6,714 bases of DNA from Desulfobacterales bacterium (GCA_020345785.1 CP070771.1:3261857-3268570), one strand, 5' to 3'; positions 1 through 6,246 are shown, numbered from the stretch's first letter. Translations and numbers: made by a program. The notes: a model not told the origin generated them from the sequence alone.

Positions 1-30
1 GACTGAGCAAAGCGAAACCACCCTTCGAAA

Positions 31-65
31 TTCTGCGGTTCGTTATTCTGCGGTTCTGCGGTTCG
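31..65. repeat. Short tandem repeat, unit TTCTGCGG
   Basis: TTCTGCGGTT occurs at 31-40, 46-55 and 54-63; the last two copies overlap, giving a head-to-tail TTCTGCGG tandem, and two of the copies continue into CG. The stretch lies upstream of the ParB-like gene. A frame from position 2 stays open to a TAA at 92-94, but its translation simply reflects the repeat, so I treat the region as non-coding. No convincing promoter was found in 66-135. Confidence 0.6.
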
Positions 66-135
66 CTGTTCCGTCCAGCCGAAGTTTCAAATAATATGAA
101 ATCTGTCATCTGTACTTTAAAACCAATTACCCAGA

Positions 136-1128
136 ATGCCACCTCTATCCCTTCAATCAGCAAAATATCAGACAGTACCACTGACACAGATTAACCTGCA
201 AAATGATACGTATCGCATCACTACCCGCGAGGATGTCGATGAACTATTGGTTTCCGTTCAGTATGATGGCCTTATAAACCCACCCATGCTGATCAAGAAT
301 AATTCGGCTTATGTGATCATCAGCGGATTTCGCCGTGTCAACGCCTGCCAAAAACTAGGTTGGAATGAAATAATCGTCCGCATTCTGGATTCTGATGCAG
401 ATCAGCTTGACTGTGTGCGCTTGGCCATTGCAGAAAATGCTTTTCAAAGACCGCTCAATTTGATCGAAATGTCCAGAGCATTTCAAAAATTATCGTCATT
501 TTTCGACAGCAACAGTCAATTGCTAGAGGCGGTGTCAACGCTTGGCCTGCCGACCAATCCGTCAATCATCAAAAAAATCAAAAATCTCTGTTTGCTGCCG
601 TGGCCTGTTCAATGCACTATTCTGAACGATGCAATTTCCCTGTCTATGGCCGGCGAGTTGGGGATACTAGATCCTGACAGTGCAATTGCTTTCGCCCGTT
701 TGTTCGATCAGCTGAAATTAAGCCTCAACAAACAAAAAGAGATCCTCACTCTGGTGGATGAGATCGCCCGGCGCGGAAATAGTTCTGTCCGGCAAGTGAT
801 GCAGGAACCCGGATTACAAAAGATTATCAATGACAAAGACCTTGACCGAGCACAAAAGGCACGTCAAATAAGGTCCATTTTGCGGCGATGGCGTTTTCCC
901 CGAATAATTGAAGCTGAAAAAAATTATCAAATCCATCTCAAGCAATTAAAGCTCGGCAGCGACATCAAAATAGTCCCTCCCAAAGACTTTGAAGGAACTT
1001 CTTACACATTGACTTTGAATTTTACCAATCTTGCGCAACTCGCGGAATTAAGAAACAGGTTAGACCAGTTGCTTACTCATCCCAGTTTTGAAAAAATTGT
1101 TGAAGGGCCAGACATTTCTGCAGGGTAG
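136..1128 (+). CDS. ParB/Spo0J-like N-terminal domain protein (orphan, no ParA)
   Basis: This is a 330-residue protein with a ParB-type N-terminal domain at about residues 11-105. Visible motifs are a substrate-recognition loop near 45-52 (GLINPPML), SGFRR at 63-67 in place of the usual GERR box, and ENAFQR at 100-105 matching ENxxR. In characterised ParB proteins the last two boxes form the CTP-binding pocket. A helical middle region (about 106-225) would hold the DNA-binding helix-turn-helix, but I cannot place it confidently. The C-terminal part starts with a basic segment (RRWRFPRI, 250-257) and ends in a Leu-rich stretch that could dimerise. No parA lies next to it, so chromosome or plasmid partitioning is not shown; a DNA-binding regulator or nucleoid factor is equally possible. 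An in-frame TAA at 118-120 makes the ATG at 136 the first possible one. No clear Shine-Dalgarno precedes it. Confidence 0.8.
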   Translation: MPPLSLQSAKYQTVPLTQINLQNDTYRITTREDVDELLVSVQYDGLINPPMLIKNNSAYVIISGFRRVNACQKLGWNEIIVRILDSDADQLDCVRLAIAENAFQRPLNLIEMSRAFQKLSSFFDSNSQLLEAVSTLGLPTNPSIIKKIKNLCLLPWPVQCTILNDAISLSMAGELGILDPDSAIAFARLFDQLKLSLNKQKEILTLVDEIARRGNSSVRQVMQEPGLQKIINDKDLDRAQKARQIRSILRRWRFPRIIEAEKNYQIHLKQLKLGSDIKIVPPKDFEGTSYTLTLNFTNLAQLAELRNRLDQLLTHPSFEKIVEGPDISAG

Positions 1129-1179
1129 ACCGTCTGATACCAACGTGTCGAAATGGCTGCAACTGATTGAGCAAAGAAT

Positions 1180-1225
1180 CCTGGCCCGGCTTCCTGCCCA
1201 TAGGGAGGACCAGGTTTTCTATTTT
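1180..1225 (+). terminator. Probable intrinsic terminator of the ParB-like gene
   Basis: CCTGG (1180-1184) can pair with CCAGG (1210-1214). Inside, TCCT plus CCC (1192-1199, one bulged G) pairs with GGGAGGA (1203-1209) around an ATA loop. The structure is followed by the T-rich run TTTTCTATTTT (1215-1225). It lies about 50 bp after the stop codon and before the promoter of the next gene, so the ParB-like gene is probably its own transcription unit. The internal loop makes the fold imperfect. Confidence 0.5.
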
Positions 1226-1294
1226 AGAATAAAAGGCGTATGTTGTAGGGCCTGCGTATTTGCCGTAATCCTGGAATAAATCAACAAATATTAC

Positions 1295-1322
1295 TTGACA
1301 AACACATGCTACCGAATATAGT
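1295..1322 (+). promoter_or_regulatory. Sigma-70-type promoter for the TetR regulator
   Basis: There is a perfect -35 box TTGACA (1295-1300), a 16-bp spacer, and a -10 box TATAGT (1317-1322) that matches five of six consensus bases. Transcription would start near 1329, leaving a leader of about 27 nt before the ATG at 1356. This is the strongest promoter-like sequence in the window. Confidence 0.7.
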
Positions 1323-1344
1323 GATAATCATGAAATAAATTATC
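1323..1344. promoter_or_regulatory. Spaced inverted repeat at the transcription start (possible operator half-sites)
   Basis: GATAAT (1323-1328) and ATTATC (1339-1344) are exact reverse complements separated by 10 bp. The first half abuts the -10 box and the second ends just upstream of the start codon. The size and position suit an operator for the downstream TetR-type protein, but the AT-rich half-sites could arise by chance. Confidence 0.3.
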
Positions 1345-1354
1345 TTCAGAAGAT
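1342..1354. promoter_or_regulatory. Perfect palindrome just before the tetR start codon (possible autoregulatory operator)
   Basis: ATCTTC and GAAGAT flank a single central A, giving a 13-bp perfect palindrome that ends 1 nt before the ATG at 1356. Outward, after one mismatch, two more base pairs match. It overlaps the only purine-rich sequence (AGAAGA, 1348-1353) that could serve as ribosome binding site. It could therefore act as a repressor operator or as a small RNA hairpin masking the start. Confidence 0.4.
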
Positions 1355-1355
1355 T

Positions 1356-1985
1356 ATGGGAATACAGGAAAGAAAAAAAAGGGAACGTGAAAGAAGGCGC
1401 CAGCAAATCATTGTGGCGGCAAAACGCGTGTTTTCTGAAAAGGGCTTTTCCAAGTCCACCATGGAAGACATTGCCCGAGAAGCAGAGTTGAGTCCGGGGA
1501 CTCTGTATCTATATTTCAAAAATAAAGACGAGTTGTATGCCTCGCTGTCTTTGAGAATTTTGCAGTATCTGAACATCAGACTGGAGGATGTCAAGAAGGA
1601 AAAAGATAGTGATCCGCTGCAAAAAATTGTCGCGATAAAAGAAGCTTTGTATGACGTATACCAGTTTGACCCCATGATTCTGATCAATATGTTCCATCTT
1701 CAATCCAGTGAAACCCTGATGAATTTATCTTCGCCGCTGCTTGAAAACATCACGGAACTGTCGCGCAATTCACTCAATGTCCTGGCTGAAATATTTAAAG
1801 ACGGTGCCGGTAAAGGTGGTTTCAGGGACAACAATCCAACTGCCATAGCGGACATTGTGTGGGCTTTATTCACCGGTGTCGTTCTCTGGGAGGAGAGCAA
1901 ACGAATGATCGACGATGAAAAAAACTTCTTAAAGCAAACACTCGATGTGGCCTTCGAAATATTTGCACGCGGCGTATCTAAATAA
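1356..1985 (+). CDS. TetR/AcrR family transcriptional regulator
   Basis: This 209-residue protein has the usual length of a TetR-family one-component repressor: an N-terminal DNA-binding domain and a helical ligand-binding and dimerisation domain. The DNA-binding part is clear. A basic N-terminus rich in Arg and Lys (residues 5-16) leads into a first helix (QQIIVAAKRVF, 16-26), then the helix-turn-helix TMEDIAREAELSPGTLYLYFKNKDEL (35-60, first half 35-45, recognition part 46-54). The GTLYLYF turn is highly typical of the family. Residues 62-209 are helical and variable, so the ligand cannot be predicted. The start is supported by the family-typical N-terminus (MGIQERK), although the ribosome binding site is weak and overlaps a palindrome. 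It has its own strong promoter and is followed after 23 bp by the radical SAM gene, its most likely regulatory target along with itself. Confidence 0.9.
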   Translation: MGIQERKKRERERRRQQIIVAAKRVFSEKGFSKSTMEDIAREAELSPGTLYLYFKNKDELYASLSLRILQYLNIRLEDVKKEKDSDPLQKIVAIKEALYDVYQFDPMILINMFHLQSSETLMNLSSPLLENITELSRNSLNVLAEIFKDGAGKGGFRDNNPTAIADIVWALFTGVVLWEESKRMIDDEKNFLKQTLDVAFEIFARGVSK

Positions 1986-2008
1986 TCCCTCCGAAAATTT
2001 CCAGTCTT

Positions 2009-3121
2009 ATGTCCATTCAAAAACTCTACATTGATCAGCAGGTCAAAGATTCTGATAAAGTGCGCGCCATTATCCGTCGATTGAACGTTCCAAGCGAAAT
2101 CATAACCGACGCACGACAGGTCTATGATCGCGTGTCTGCGGCGACGGATCCCGTTCAGAAAGGAAAAACCGTCCTTTTTTTGACTCGCAATAAAGGCGCG
2201 TTCATTCGAAAATGTCCCGGCACCCGTTGTTATGCGTGCTGCGGATATGAAATTCTGCATATCGGAACTTTTTGCCACATGGACTGCAGCTATTGTATCC
2301 TGCAGTCATATTTTCACCCCCCCGTGCTGCAATATTTTGTCAATCATAACGATCTTTTCACGGAGCTCGACGGCATATTCACGGACCGCTCAATCCATAG
2401 AATAGGAACCGGAGAGTATACCGACAGCCTGATATGGGAATTGTGGACTGATCTCAGCAAAGAGCTGGTCCCCGCATTGGCCGACCAGCGGCAGGCCGTT
2501 CTTGAACTGAAAACAAAAACGACGGCAATCGATGGATTGAAGCAATTGTCGCACAATCGCAAAACCATTGTGGCATGGTCTGTTAATACAGACCGGGTCA
2601 TTGCTGAAGAAGAACGACGTACGGCTTCACTTGCAGCCAGACTCAAGGCCGCAGCCAGATGCGAATCCTGGGGTTATCCGCTGGCTTTCCATTTTGACCC
2701 GATTGTGATCTATGACGGCTGCGAAGCTGAATATGAAGGCGTCGTAAAAAAAATATTCTCCCATGTTTCACCGGACAACATTGTGTGGATCAGCCTGGGT
2801 ACTTTTCGCTTTATGCCGTCACTGAAAACGCGTATTCAGAAGCGCTTTCCAAAATCAAAAATTATCTACGGAGAATTCATTACGGGTCTTGATGGCAAGA
2901 TGCGTTATTTCAAACCGTTGCGTATTGCAGTGTATCAAAAAATTATAGCATGCATACGAAAACTTGCGCCGCAGGTATGCATTTATCTTTGTATGGAAGA
3001 TGATGAAGTCTGGCAAAAATCCCTGGGGTTTACCGCTTCCGATCAGGGCAGTCTCAACCAAATGCTGGATGACCAGGCGGTGAAGCATTGCGGGGTGAGT
3101 CAATTGAAGATTGAAGAATGA
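2009..3121 (+). CDS. Spore photoproduct lyase-like (SPL family) radical SAM protein
   Basis: This 370-residue protein belongs to the family of SplB, which uses a [4Fe-4S] cluster and S-adenosylmethionine to reverse the UV-induced spore photoproduct in DNA. The cluster-binding motif is CHMDCSYC (C89, C93, C96; CxxxCxxC) followed by ILQ, as in SPL. Other family-like segments are RIGTGEYTDS (131-140), WSVNTDRVI (190-198), ESWGYPLAFHFDPI (219-232) and GTFRF (264-268). Compared from memory with the Bacillus enzyme, the hydrogen-donor Cys (C141 there) aligns with E136, and Tyr99 with I97; the Tyr within the cluster motif is kept (Y95). Extra cysteines precede the motif (C69, C74, C77, C78), and C315, C324 and C328 lie near the C-terminus. 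The true substrate is therefore uncertain: a DNA lesion or something else. No Shine-Dalgarno precedes the ATG; 23 bp separate it from the TetR gene, suggesting one transcript. Confidence 0.85.
   Translation: MSIQKLYIDQQVKDSDKVRAIIRRLNVPSEIITDARQVYDRVSAATDPVQKGKTVLFLTRNKGAFIRKCPGTRCYACCGYEILHIGTFCHMDCSYCILQSYFHPPVLQYFVNHNDLFTELDGIFTDRSIHRIGTGEYTDSLIWELWTDLSKELVPALADQRQAVLELKTKTTAIDGLKQLSHNRKTIVAWSVNTDRVIAEEERRTASLAARLKAAARCESWGYPLAFHFDPIVIYDGCEAEYEGVVKKIFSHVSPDNIVWISLGTFRFMPSLKTRIQKRFPKSKIIYGEFITGLDGKMRYFKPLRIAVYQKIIACIRKLAPQVCIYLCMEDDEVWQKSLGFTASDQGSLNQMLDDQAVKHCGVSQLKIEE
3103..3117 (+). repeat. Left copy of a 15-bp GAAGATT-type inverted repeat
   Basis: ATTGAAGATTGAAGA forms the last codons of the radical SAM gene. 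Its exact reverse complement lies at 3306-3320 inside the start of the nuclease gene. Related GAAGAAT sequence continues past the stop codon to about 3126. Confidence 0.6.
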
Positions 3122-3152
3122 AGAATTAAGGGTTATGGTCGATTTTATATGT

Positions 3153-3174
3153 ATGGATCATTTCCATTTTTTTT
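3153..3174 (+). terminator. Possible weak intrinsic terminator after the radical SAM gene
   Basis: ATGGA (3153-3157) pairs with TCCAT (3163-3167) around a 5-nt loop, and the stem runs straight into a tract of eight T (3167-3174). The T tract is good but the stem has only five pairs, so it is a weak terminator at best. It lies 31 bp after the stop codon of the radical SAM gene. Confidence 0.4.
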
Positions 3175-3275
3175 GAGCTATTCTTGCTCTGGGATCTTCG
3201 CCTTTATTTTTGAAAACCTCATAGATTCCCCCTTTTTACAGGTCGGGAATTGGACGCAGCCGGATTCTTAGAGTA

Positions 3276-3974
3276 ATGAAAATTAAAATGACAGAATTCC
3301 ATAAATCTTCAATCTTCAATCGTCAATTTTCATTGCCAATCCCCTCCGCCTTCTCCATATTCTTATTTGTAGTTTTATCCACACAGAGTTCTCCCGCCCA
3401 AACCTGGCATATGGTAAAGTGGGTAGACGACGGCGACACCATCGTTTTAGCAACCGGGCAACGGGTCCGATACGTCGGTATCAATGCGCCTGAAATCGAC
3501 CATGCAGATCAGAAAGCACAGCCTTATGCTTACCAAGCCATGTCATTTAACAAAAGTCTGGTTATGTCCCGCCAGATTCGCCTTGAATTTGATACCGAGC
3601 GTTGCGATCAATACGGGCGAATGCTGGCCTATATTTTCCTGCCGGATGGGTCGTTCGTAAATTTCCGGCTGCTGCAAAACGGATTGGCATATTACCTGTA
3701 TCGATTGCCCAATGTGAAATACGAGAAAATACTTTACCATGCCCAGCGGGAAGCCATGGCATCAAGAAAGGGCTTATGGCGTAATTGGAAAGAAAAAAGT
3801 GACCGATACATAGGAAATCCAAAATCCCGCAGATTTCATTCTGCTGCTTGTCCCTTTGCCAAGAAAATAAAGCCGACAAACAGGATCGAGTTTGCCAGCA
3901 GATGGGACGCTTTTCAGGCAGGTTACGCCCCGGCAAAAAAATGCATCGTTCAATTTTGGAGCTACGAAGAATGA
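3276..3974 (+). CDS. Exported thermonuclease-family (SNase-like) protein with Ada-like C-terminal domain
   Basis: This 232-residue protein has three parts. Residues 1-42 look like a signal peptide: K and R in the n-region, a hydrophobic core at about 24-35 (SAFSIFLFVVLS), and a likely cleavage near SSPA-Q (38-42). Residues 45-170 form a staphylococcal-nuclease fold that cleaves DNA or RNA with calcium. DGDT (52-55), R65, E73 in INAPE and R115 in DQYGR match D21, R35, E43 and R87 of the S. aureus enzyme; N70 replaces D40. Residues 178-223 resemble the small metal-binding domain related to Ada, often fused to nucleases: YIGN, FHSAAC and GYAPAKKC. There the usual first Cys of a CxxC end is A220, leaving H188, C192 and C223. 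The start is uncertain: ATG 3276 has only a weak AGAG close upstream, and an in-frame ATG lies at 3288. It acts outside the cytoplasm, perhaps in nucleic acid scavenging or biofilm DNA turnover (inference). Confidence 0.88.
   Translation: MKIKMTEFHKSSIFNRQFSLPIPSAFSIFLFVVLSTQSSPAQTWHMVKWVDDGDTIVLATGQRVRYVGINAPEIDHADQKAQPYAYQAMSFNKSLVMSRQIRLEFDTERCDQYGRMLAYIFLPDGSFVNFRLLQNGLAYYLYRLPNVKYEKILYHAQREAMASRKGLWRNWKEKSDRYIGNPKSRRFHSAACPFAKKIKPTNRIEFASRWDAFQAGYAPAKKCIVQFWSYEE
3306..3320 (-). repeat. Right copy of the GAAGATT-type inverted repeat
   Basis: TCTTCAATCTTCAAT is the exact reverse complement of 3103-3117. It is read in frame as residues 11-15 of the nuclease (S-S-I-F-N), at the front of its signal peptide. 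The low-complexity sequence suggests that this N-terminus was acquired or altered by repeat sequence. Confidence 0.6.
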
Positions 3975-4001
3975 GAGTGAGGCATTAAGGAGTTCAGCTT
4001 A

Positions 4002-4060
4002 GGCGCTTAGCGGCGCCGTAGCGACAATCCTTCCTGCCATGCAAGGCACGAGCGGGCAGG
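4002..4060. other. Two short GC hairpins after the nuclease gene
   Basis: GGCGC (4002-4006) pairs with GCGCC (4013-4017) around a 6-nt loop. CCTGCC (4033-4038) pairs with GGCAGG (4055-4060) around a 16-nt loop. No T tract follows either stem. They may be remnants of an intergenic repeat or help end transcription from the + strand. Confidence 0.35.
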
Positions 4061-4098
4061 TCGTTTCCGAGGTTTATAGATGCCTAGATTTTTTAGAA

Positions 4099-4148
4099 GT
4101 TTCAGGTGTCCCCCCTTCGCCTTGCCTAGGGAGGGGGGCACCTGAAAC
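4099..4148. terminator. Long inverted repeat between convergent genes (possible bidirectional terminator)
   Basis: GTTTCAGGTG (4099-4108) pairs perfectly with CACCTGAAAC (4139-4148). After one bulged T (4109), CCCCCCT (4110-4116) pairs with AGGGGGG (4132-4138). That makes a 17-bp, GC-rich stem, and the loop holds a further CCT/AGG pairing. It sits 21 bp beyond the stop of the EF-G paralogue and 124 bp beyond that of the nuclease, where a shared terminator is expected. Neither strand shows a T tract directly after the stem; a T6 run on the + strand precedes it. Intrinsic termination is therefore not certain. Confidence 0.5.
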
Positions 4149-4168
4149 CCATTCATTCGATATTCGCT

Positions 4169-6241
4169 TTATTCTTTGCTCTTGTTTGCCTCTTCAACGA
4201 TTTTTTCTGCGATCTGGGCCGGCACCTCATCATAATGGGAAAATTCCATGTTATATACGCCACGCCCACCGGTCATAGATCTGAGATCCGGTGCATAGGT
4301 CAGGAATTCGGCCATCGGAACGTGGGCTTTGATGACCTGATTTTTTCCGGCACTGTCCATGCCGAGCACGCGGCCGCGCCTGCCGTTGAGATCCCCCATG
4401 ATATCGCCCATAAATTCATCCGGAGCAGTGATGGTAACATACATAATCGGCTCCAATAGAACAGGCTGGGCCTCTTCAGCCGCTTTCTTAAAAGCGAGCG
4501 AACCTGCAATTTTAAACGCCATTTCGGATGAATCCACGGCATGATAAGATCCGTCGTCGGCGGTAGCTTTAAAGTCGACGCACGGAAATCCTGCCAGGAC
4601 ACCTTTTTGAGCTGCTTCAACAATTCCCTTTTCAACGGCTGGAATATAAGTTCTGGGGATCGCACCGCCGACAATGGCATCCACGAATTCGAATCCCTTT
4701 CCCCTGGGCAGCGGTTCCAGCTGAACCCAGCAGTCACCAAATTGTCCGTGGCCGCCGGTTTGCTTCTTATGCCTTCCCTGAACTCTGATTTTTTTCTTAA
4801 TGGTTTCTCGGTAGGGGACCTTGGGAGTGTTCAGCACCACCTCGACGTTAAATTTTCTCTTGAGCTTTTCAACGATGCTTTCGATGTGAATTTGCCCCAG
4901 GCCCGACAAAAGGATTTCTCTGGTTTCGCTTATTCGATCCAATTTCAGCGCCGGGTCCTCCTCCAGTAGCTTGGTTAAGGAGCTGAATATTTTGTCTTCA
5001 TCGCCTTTAGACTTGGCTGCGATCGCAAACGATATTAAAGAGGGGAGGGGTTCGACACATTGATACACAATCTTATTGTTCTCATCGCAGAGCGTATGGC
5101 CCGTAAGGGTTTCTTTTAGTTTTGCCACGGCAACAATTGAGCCGGGCCCTGCGCCCGCCGCCGGTTTCTGCTCCTTGCCGGTGATAGTCAGCAATTGGTT
5201 GAAACGTTCCCTTGCTTCCTTGCTGGCATTGTAGAAGGTACCGTCGGTGCCGAGGGTACCGGAAACCACCCTGAAAATAGTCAGACGGCCGGCATAAGGA
5301 TCCGCCACGGTTTTAACCACAAAACCGGAAAAGGGTGCATCCGGATCAGGCGCACGCTCTATTTTCTCGCCCGTCGCCGGATTGGTGCCGACTTTAGGAC
5401 CGCGATCGCGAGGAGATGGCATTGCATTCACAATCAGGTTCATCAATAAATCAATTCCGATATTTTTGCTGGCAGAACCACACACCACTGGCACAAACGT
5501 GCGCATCAGGGTGCCCTTTCTCAAGGCAGTTCTTAAGTCTTCCTCACTGAGTTCTTCCCCTTCCAGATAGCGCTCAATCAATTTATCATCAGCTTCAGCG
5601 ATGTTGTCAATGAGATTTTCTTTCTCCTTTTCGACCAACTCCTGCATATCGGCCGGGACATCGCCCTTTTGAGCCTTGCCGTCTGCATCGTAAATGTATG
5701 CTTTACCACTTATTAAGTCGACGACACCCTTAAAGCCCGCTTCAGCACCGATGGGAAGCTGCAAAATGATTGGTTTGGGTTCGAAAATCGCAGCGGCATC
5801 TTGAAAGGCACGTGAAAAATCAGCGCGTTCGCGATCGAGTTTATTGATAAAAATCATGCACGGCTGATCGAAATTCTTGGCAAATTCCCAAGCCTGCTCG
5901 GTTTGAACTTTTATCCCATCGACGGCATCAATAACTACCAGAGCGCCGTCGGCCGCCTGCTGACAACAAAGCGTATCTGAAAAAAAGTTCTGATCACCGG
6001 GGGTGTCAATAATTGTGACGGTGTGTTTTTTCCAATCGTATTGGTGGAACCCGGAGCTGATGCTAGATACACGTCTGAGTTCTTCCGGTTCAAAATCCAT
6101 CGCTGTGTTGCCATCTTCCACCCGGCCCATACGTTTGATAATTCCGCTGTTGAACAACATGGCTTCTGCAAGCGTAGTTTTCCCGGCTCCGGAATGAGCA
6201 ACCAAGGCAATGTTTCTTAAACTATCAACTTTTTCACTCAT
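4169..6241 (-). CDS. fusA: Elongation factor G paralogue (EF-G-like translational GTPase)
   Basis: The 690-residue protein has full EF-G length and all five domains: GTPase domain 1 to about 285, domain II about 303-385, III about 398-475, IV about 476-595 and V about 596-690. The P-loop is AHSGAGKT (15-22), G3 is DTPG (79-82), G4 is NKLD (133-136) and G5 is GSA (255-257). Domain IV keeps GGHGQFGD (496-503) and GSYHAVDSSEMAFKIAG (564-580), whose H567 matches the tip His that enters the decoding site. It differs from canonical EF-G: the P-loop lacks the usual IDAGKT, switch I reads EELRRVSSI (53-61) instead of ERGITI, and G3 has D83 where the catalytic His of DTPGH sits. It is not in an rpsL-rpsG-fusA-tuf operon; tlyA lies upstream on the same strand. 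A specialised role in translocation, ribosome recycling or ribosome rescue is possible. The ATG is well placed behind AGAGGAG. The symbol is used in the paralogue sense. Confidence 0.93.
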   Translation of the reverse strand: MSEKVDSLRNIALVAHSGAGKTTLAEAMLFNSGIIKRMGRVEDGNTAMDFEPEELRRVSSISSGFHQYDWKKHTVTIIDTPGDQNFFSDTLCCQQAADGALVVIDAVDGIKVQTEQAWEFAKNFDQPCMIFINKLDRERADFSRAFQDAAAIFEPKPIILQLPIGAEAGFKGVVDLISGKAYIYDADGKAQKGDVPADMQELVEKEKENLIDNIAEADDKLIERYLEGEELSEEDLRTALRKGTLMRTFVPVVCGSASKNIGIDLLMNLIVNAMPSPRDRGPKVGTNPATGEKIERAPDPDAPFSGFVVKTVADPYAGRLTIFRVVSGTLGTDGTFYNASKEARERFNQLLTITGKEQKPAAGAGPGSIVAVAKLKETLTGHTLCDENNKIVYQCVEPLPSLISFAIAAKSKGDEDKIFSSLTKLLEEDPALKLDRISETREILLSGLGQIHIESIVEKLKRKFNVEVVLNTPKVPYRETIKKKIRVQGRHKKQTGGHGQFGDCWVQLEPLPRGKGFEFVDAIVGGAIPRTYIPAVEKGIVEAAQKGVLAGFPCVDFKATADDGSYHAVDSSEMAFKIAGSLAFKKAAEEAQPVLLEPIMYVTITAPDEFMGDIMGDLNGRRGRVLGMDSAGKNQVIKAHVPMAEFLTYAPDLRSMTGGRGVYNMEFSHYDEVPAQIAEKIVEEANKSKE

Positions 6242-6246
6242 GAAAA

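Noticed and set aside
2..94. Open frame from the left edge ending at TAA 92-94, as a possible 3' end of an upstream gene
   Set aside because: Its residues simply translate the TTCTGCGG tandem repeat, and no domain or family resemblance is visible.
1088..1279. 63-residue open frame overlapping the end of the ParB-like gene
   Set aside because: It has no ribosome binding site, overlaps a conserved gene in another frame, runs through the probable terminator and resembles no known family.
1700..2278. 192-residue antisense frame across the tetR/radical SAM junction
   Set aside because: It runs opposite to two genes with clear family motifs and has no recognisable motif of its own; it is a shadow frame.
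2009..3121. Calling the radical SAM gene splB, a true spore photoproduct lyase
   Set aside because: The donor Cys and one relay Tyr are missing and nothing else suggests sporulation, so only the family-level name is supported.
3210..3240. TTGAAA box as a promoter for the nuclease gene
   Set aside because: No acceptable -10 box lies at the right distance; the nuclease promoter cannot be named from the sequence.
3562..3936. 124-residue antisense frame inside the nuclease gene
   Set aside because: The sense strand encodes conserved SNase and Ada-like motifs; the antisense frame shows no family features.
136..3974. One defence or DNA-repair operon made of the four + strand genes
   Set aside because: A terminator follows the ParB-like gene, a possible terminator and a repeat separate the nuclease, and the nuclease appears exported. 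Only the TetR/radical SAM pair is well supported as a unit.
4300..4740. 146-residue - strand frame inside the EF-G gene
   Set aside because: It is an out-of-frame shadow of domain IV/V coding sequence, which is conserved in the main frame.
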